DNA of 64,000 nucleotides from Cunninghamia lanceolata (Eukaryota > Streptophyta > Pinopsida > Cupressales > Cupressaceae): NCBI GenBank assembly GCA_027924645.1, contig BSBN01000040.1:1736001-1800000 (forward strand). Direction: 5' to 3'. Numbering within the stretch: position 1 is the stretch's first letter; every line of letters begins with the position of its first letter. The notes under the pieces were generated by a model. That model was not told the origin of the DNA. It ran no database searches and saw only the letters and a program-made list of their open reading frames with translations. The position numbers and the translations under genes were made by a program. This document shows positions 58,141 through 64,000 of the stretch, piece by piece.

Positions 58141-60398
58141 CCACTAATCCCTCTTTTTCTTTGAGAAATTGATTTTTTTAAAGTTACAGTATGGAACAGC
58201 ACAAAAGACACAGAAAATCGCTTTTGGTAGTATCCTAAAGCACTTCCAGAGGCACAGTATAGTGCCCTCGGGCGATACTGCAGCGCTTCTGGTAACACAG
58301 AGTAGTGCTTTTGGTAACACAGACCAGCACTATTGGTAGTATCATAAAGCATTTTTGGAAAAATAGGTTTTTCTGACATTGTTGGTGTTTTTGTAGGGAT
58401 TTACTCACATGCATATCTTTAATTTGACTGACAAGCTGGTTTATTTGTCTGTCAATTGTCTGTAATACTGCCTAAGCTAACTTATTAAGGGGTATTTTTG
58501 ATATTTGAGTTAACCTATCCATCTGCAACATCCTTTGAGTTTTTCTTGATTTCAAGATACAGATCTATTAGATATTACATCTCAGAACTTCAAATCTACC
58601 ATGAAATCATATATGGACTCAATTATTTTGATACAATATAACTTTTTCTGGGCCTAAATCTCATGCAACACTTTTGATCATACAGTGCTGCACTTTTGGG
58701 AGCACAGTACGTCGCTTCTACATCTATTGCAGCGCTTCTATTAGTACAGTGGGTCGCTTTTGGTCTGCATAACCACATGGTTGGAAACACACTGCAGCAC
58801 ATTTGGTTCACAGTAAGTCGCTTTCGATAAGACAGTATAGCGCTTTTGGTTAAATTGGTTTATTTTCGCTAACTTGTGAGTTTTTGTGGAACTAATTAAC
58901 TTGTTGCAACTTCTTAAACACTCACACAGAGCAAATGGGTTTTTCTAATATATTCATGTAGGACGAGCATTGAAGAAATCTTGATTTATTGCACTAAGTC
59001 TTAGAAACATATTGCTTTCTTAAGGGATAATTCAACAAATCATTTCGGCAATCTAAGTCTTAGGAACATACTACTTTTCTTAAGGGACAATAGACATGTA
59101 TGCGAAAACACTTCAATTTTCTAAGGGACATTGGACATGAATGTCAAACACTTCAATTTCATAAGGTACAATTGACAACTACAAACATGTGTGCCTAATT
59201 TAGTTGCACCTTATTTTTTTTATAACGGGACAATTAAACCTTTGTTTGACGTACTTGCTCTTACATTTCAGTACTTCCTTTAGAAGGGTCTACTTTTGGA
59301 TTGCGCTTCATCCAAAAGGGATGACCCTAAGCGGAGTTTTCCTTTGAATTGCTATATAAGAGGGATAAGGTGAAAGCCAAGTCCTAACCGATGTCAGCCT
59401 TACCTTGTGGTGCTAAATTGAAAAGAGGTGTACTAGCTCTTTGTGGAAATGATTTTCACATTGAGTGAAGTGTTTGATACTCTTAGTACGATTGGTTAAA
59501 GCTTTTAGTAGCTTGTCTCATTGCTCGTAAGGCATTGGTCCCTCAAAGTTACTAAGAACCATTCTAGATAGTGACTACTCGATCTACCTCCGAATATTGC
59601 GGTAATCATCAGTGCAAGGGGAATCTATTTAAGCCCTTAAGATACTCACCATTGGCTCCCTTGAGAAGAGATAGTATTCCCTTGGCCATAAAGCTCTTGT
59701 GACCTACTTGATCTTTCCAAGGGGAGGGTGAGATATCCCTACCTATCATCTCTCGCAAAGATACAAAATATCTGACACCTTTATGGAATGATATTTCTAT
59801 CGACAGAGTATTAAGCTGTGAGTTGATCGACTGCAATGAAATCTTGTCTCTAGGGATAAAAAGTGCTTGTTATTGATTGCAATTGTCTTATACCTATGGA
59901 AACATTGGGCTTTTTGTGAGCCTCGAACATACACTATCTGTTGTGTCAGTCCCTTTTTGCCACATTGTTTGTTGTGTTTTCTCTTGCCAAAGCAAAATCT
60001 AATCAGAGTCATATCTAAATCTGTCAAAATTTGCCTTTTACAAATATCAGACACTACTTCAGCGCCTCTAGTATTACAGCAGCTCGCCTTTGGTAATACA
60101 GTAGATCGCCTTTGGTATAGCAGTATCTCACCTCTGGCAACCCTACTTTAGCACCCTTGGTATAACAGTAGCTTGCTTTTGGTCACAACAGCTCACCTTT
60201 GGTATAGAAGTAACTCACCTTTGGTAGCTTAGTCCATCACCTTTGGTATTACAATAGCACGCTTTTGGTTGCATAGTCCTGTGCCTCTAGTCAAACAGTA
60301 TAGCGCCTTTGGTCTAGTTACTTGTGCATCAGGGTTTGTCTTTCTCAAAGTACAAGTAGATTCATAGCATTACCTTTTTGTCCTAGTGTATTCCATGG
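58141..60398 (+). other. F 5' leader with degenerate short repeats
   Basis: The counterpart of the C leader. Arrays of the degenerate unit (AGCGCTTTTGGTA-type) lie at about 58210-58350, 58665-58855 and 60055-60330, with CAATTGTCCCTTA-like repeats near 59030-59180. No gene: frames at 59867-60151 and 59609-59836 have no domain. Confidence 0.7.
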
Positions 60399-63121
60399 TA
60401 ACCACTAGGCTCTAGCAAACTATGAAGTCCAAGCAAGTTGTCCTTAGGAAGTGCAAATCACCTCCTCACACACCGCAATCAGGTCGACTCAACATTACTC
60501 CCAAGGTTACTCCTAGGACACCTGTGGTGAAATCATCTAGCTCTCCCAACATGCCGCACCTTGATCAACCAAACAACCTGCAAGAGGGTAGGGTCCCTTT
60601 TGTAAGCACACCTCACTATACCACTAGTATGCCTCTGGATTTTGTTCCACAAGGTTACACTATTGATCAAATTCCATCTCAAGAAGGTAGGGTCCCCTTG
60701 GTAAGTACACCTCACTATACCACTGGCATGCCTCCGGATTTTGTACCACAAGGTTATACCACAGATCAAGCCCCACCTCAAGAAGAGCAACACTTTGAAA
60801 TAGGTCAATCCTCTCAAGAAGATGGACAAAATCTTGATGAATTCATACAAGATCCTAGAGCCATAGCCACCTTTGATAAAATCATTAGTGACAACTAGGA
60901 TCACTTCTTTTGCTTGCTTGTGGGGCAAGGAGCCAAATTACCTCAAGATTTTGATTTATCCAATCTCAAAGGCACAAACAACACCCAAGACACCATAATG
61001 GCGGTCCAAACCATGTCAACAGTGACCACACCCTTACAAGAATAGGGCTCACAAGGGAGAACGATTGCACACTATAAGAATCCCCTTTATCAAAACCCAA
61101 CAAGAGAGAGACCCATATCACCACTACTGACTCCTATGGAGATCTACAAAAAACAACAAGAGACCCTCCAACATCAAGTAGAATTAGCCAAACAGGCCGC
61201 TCTAGCCCAATCAAACATACAACAACCTCCTAAAGTGTCCACACCAATCGCAAGTGGAATATTGGTTACCCCATCACGAATAGGTTTCCCACCAAACTAC
61301 AACCCAAGGAACAACTATGTAGCCATGCAACAAGGGTCTCAACAAATACCACCCCTATATCATCACACCTTCATGTCTCTCAACCAACTAGATTCATGCA
61401 ATCCCAACCACAACATTCTTCTATGATCATCATCAACCCACCTCAACCATCGCACAACACTTCTACCTATGTTCCCCTGCCGCCACGATAATCAGTGCTA
61501 AACTTCTTCAACACCTTGCCTATCCACCCTCAACATTCCCAACTTCAAGTTTCCTAAAGCTATGTTCTGCAATCGCAACCTAACCCAATGAACTTTAGCT
61601 TTCCTCCACCAGACTCTTTTCTTCAACCATCGCAAAGCTAACATTCTTACCTAGTGCCACCCCCACCTCCTCCAAATCAAAACATTCAAATCCAACCCAA
61701 TCTCAACCCAACGTACAATGCATATGACCCCAACCAAAGTATGACCCTTATAATACCAATACCCATGGATTACACTACAATCTTCCATATGGGCAACAAC
61801 AACCACTTCTAGGACAATAGGAGATGTTTCCAAACCCTCCCACAATGATGGAGCTAAAAATTACAGAGGTTCAACAACAACTATCTGATCTTACGTTTGA
61901 CCACACCAAGAAGACCTTCTCTTTAGAGGAAGTGTGTCCCTATCCTTTTGATTAGTCATTACCCATGATCCCTTTTCCTCAAAATTTCACTATTCCCAAA
62001 TTTGATAAATACAAAGGAAAAGGTGACCCAAAAGACCATCTTAGGGAATTCTATCTTGCTTGCTTCGAAGTTTCGCACAATGACACATATCTTATGCATC
62101 TCTTTCCTCATAGTCTCGGAGGTCAAGCTATAGAATGGTTCTCACACTTACCCACAGGTATCAAGTCTTTTAACGAGCTAGCAGAGAAATTTGCCACCCA
62201 TTTTTCCTACAACACAAAGTATGAGATTTCTATGACTGATCTATGCAACAATAAACAGAAAAATGGAGAAACTTTCATTTTGTTCCTCCAGCGATGGAGG
62301 CAAATGGCTAGCAAATTCCCATTCAAGATACCTAAAAAATAGCTTGTTAGCATATTTGTGTAGAACCTCAACCAGGAATTGGGTTTTCACTTGCAAATTC
62401 TTAGTGCTACAACCTTTGATGAAATTACGTACAAGGGAATCAACATTGAAAAGGCCCTCATTGCTAAGGGTGTGGTCAAAATCTTCAAAGAAACGAAAGA
62501 CAATGCTCCTCATCAACAGACAAATGATAAACCAAAGTTTTGGAACATGAATAAAAACATGGTCAACGATGGGGTGGTCGATTCTAAACATGTCCAAACA
62601 TTGCAAACGCCGCTGCAGCTTTCCAAACCAAATCAAGCTCCACCTCAACAACAGTAACAACAAAAAAAACTGTACCAAAACCAACAACAACGACCACAAG
62701 AGCGACCTCAACAAGATTACCCTCTGTGGCGTCAATTCACTCCCTTGGGAGTGCCCATAGAGTCGGTCCTACAACAACTTTTGCACAAAGAGCTCATCAC
62801 CTTACTGGATGCTCCCCCATATGGAGAACCTATTTACAAAACTGCATGTTACAGAGACAATGAATATTGTGAATTCCATAGGAGCAAAGGGCACAGAACT
62901 ACATCATGCATGAAACTCAAGCACATAATTCAAAATCTCATCGACGGCAACCAAATCACTTTTGAAGATGAACCACCAGCTCAACACATGAACAAGGACC
63001 TGAACATGTACAAGGAACCATTCCCTCACCATGGTCCACCTCCTCTGCAAGATAAAGGTAAAGGTGTCAATCATGCTTCCACTTCTTTTGACTCCATTGT
63101 AGGTCATTTTGAAGAGAGTTG
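60399..63121 (+). pseudogene. gag: F gag
   Basis: ATG at 60399 (MVTTRL, stop, then QTMKSKQVVLRK). A tandem duplication of 33 residues is seen at 60581-60679 and 60680-60778 (each GRVP.VSTPHYTT.MP.DFVP), where C has one copy. A Pro/Gln-rich middle follows, then gag core IPKFDKYKGKGDPKDHLREF with GGQAIEWFSHLP, and zinc-knuckle-like CEFHRSKGHRTTSC near 62868-62910 with the first Cys kept. Stops near 60896, 61042, 61424, 62340 and 62657 and one frame change between 61426 and 61965. Confidence 0.9.
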
Positions 63122-64000
63122 AGTGTCTACCCTCACAATCAAAGGCAACTCTACGGATTGCGATGTTACAACTCGTCGTGGTCGTGTCACCATTCGTGGT
63201 CCAACACCTAGTCTCCCAACTCAATCCAATTATAATCTTGTCAAACATCTAGGGAAAATGCTAGCATAGATCTCTATCTTGGACCTACGGTCATCACCTG
63301 CACATAAAGTCGTGCTAGAAAAAGCCCTCCAAGAATCTTCAGTTCCTAACAACATAGCAGTCGTGGATTTTCGAGCTATAGTAGGTAACATTGCTTCAAC
63401 CTACAATGTGGTCTTCTCTGAAAAGGACCTCCCATCCCATGATCTATGTCACAATGATGCCCTTCATATTGAAGTTCTCATCCATAAACACAAAATCAAA
63501 CGTATACTCATAGATGGTGGTGCTAATCTCAACATTTATTCTTTAAAATTACTTAAGCAATTGGGATACTCTAAGGATCATGTCAAAATTGATCAAAGTA
63601 TTACAATCAAGGGATATGATGATGCTGAATGCCACTCAGAAGGTGTTATCCACTTACCTATACAACTGGGCCCCGTTATGCTTGAAACCAGGTGCCAAGT
63701 CCTTGACATCGAGCTACCTTACAATATTATCCTAGGCCGCCCATGGATCCATGCAATGAAAGTTGTTCCCTCCATGTACCATCAGTCTCTCAAGTTCCCA
63801 TTCAATGGTACAGAGATCACTATCCCAGGTGACCCCAATCCTTTTGAGTTTTGCCGTGTATTGCAAGGTAGTTATAAGAATTGCAACCAAGTGACTAAAA
63901 ATGACAAAGCCCTTAAATCCCCACTATATGTTGATCCTAAAAATCTGACACAAGCCTCTGCAAGTACACCTAATCCTCTTCCTGAAATCAAAGCTCACAT
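63122..64000 (+). pseudogene. pol: F protease and start of G-patch segment
   Basis: The segment VSTLTIKGNSTDCDVTTRRG leads to a stop near 63268, then LDLRSSPAHKVVLEKAL, protease core RILIDGGANLNIYSLKLLKQ (DGGA as in C), MLETRCQVLDIELPYNIIL (open here where C has a stop) and VLQGSYKNCNQ, running off the window before the G-patch. Confidence 0.88.

Larger units (their letters stand above)
54461..64000 (+). mobile_element. F: Tat-like gypsy element related to C, 5' part
   Basis: Plus strand. The 5' LTR begins TGTAGACAACCTAAAATGACC at 54461, is interrupted from 55254 to about 57459, and ends at 58119. Then come primer site, leader, gag, protease and the start of the G-patch segment, running off the window. 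Coding parts closely match C in opposite orientation. Left flank is CAACT. The right end is not visible. Confidence 0.9.

Noticed and set aside
1..64000. tRNA, rRNA or small nuclear RNA genes
   Set aside because: Reading both strands by eye I found no cloverleaf or rRNA core. TGGTATCAGAGCC hits are retroelement primer sites.

Overview
The window is plant nuclear DNA made almost entirely of nested LTR retrotransposons. I found no host gene, rRNA, tRNA or CRISPR array. Copia and Tat-type gypsy elements, long AT-rich LTRs, tRNA-iMet primer sites and layered insertions fit a large, repeat-rich seed-plant genome. A conifer or other gymnosperm is plausible, but nothing in the sequence proves it. 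Every polyprotein frame is broken, mostly by stop codons.

Layers, outermost first. (1) G1 is a minus-strand Tat-like gypsy element. Its 3' LTR starts at 101, pol and gag run from about 5.7 to 12.8 kb, and its leader, primer site and 5' LTR are displaced to 44303-47282 and continue past the window. (2) T is a 957-bp terminal-inverted-repeat element with a 4-bp target duplication (7269-8225), sitting in G1's RNase H. (3) D is a minus-strand copia element (12782-44302) inserted in the start of G1 gag. (4) B (17402-41627) is an LTR or LTR remnant inserted in D between protease and GAG-pre-integrase. (5) C (17843-32423), a minus-strand Tat-like gypsy, and (6) A2 (32510-39633), a plus-strand copia, are both inserted in B. 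A2 belongs to the same family as D. (7) E (47283-51483), a different copia, lies in G1's 5' LTR. (8) H (51484-54460), a gypsy 3' end with unidentified upstream frames, cuts E's RT. (9) F (54461-64000), a plus-strand relative of C, cuts H, and its LTR is split by a scrambled segment and a 283-bp-arm palindrome.

Target duplications support T (TGCT), B (TTTGT), C (ATTTA) and A2 (ATTAA) exactly, and D with two C-to-T type changes. Removing T, B or D restores the interrupted host reading frame, so the nesting order is well supported.

Most notable are: the 957-bp TIR element with a 4-bp duplication; an RNase H-like domain between protease and RT in G1, whereas C has it after its own RNase H; an array of seven short hairpins with compensating stem changes in B; and the long palindrome in F. 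Retroelement domain functions are inferred from family motifs, and no database search was run.
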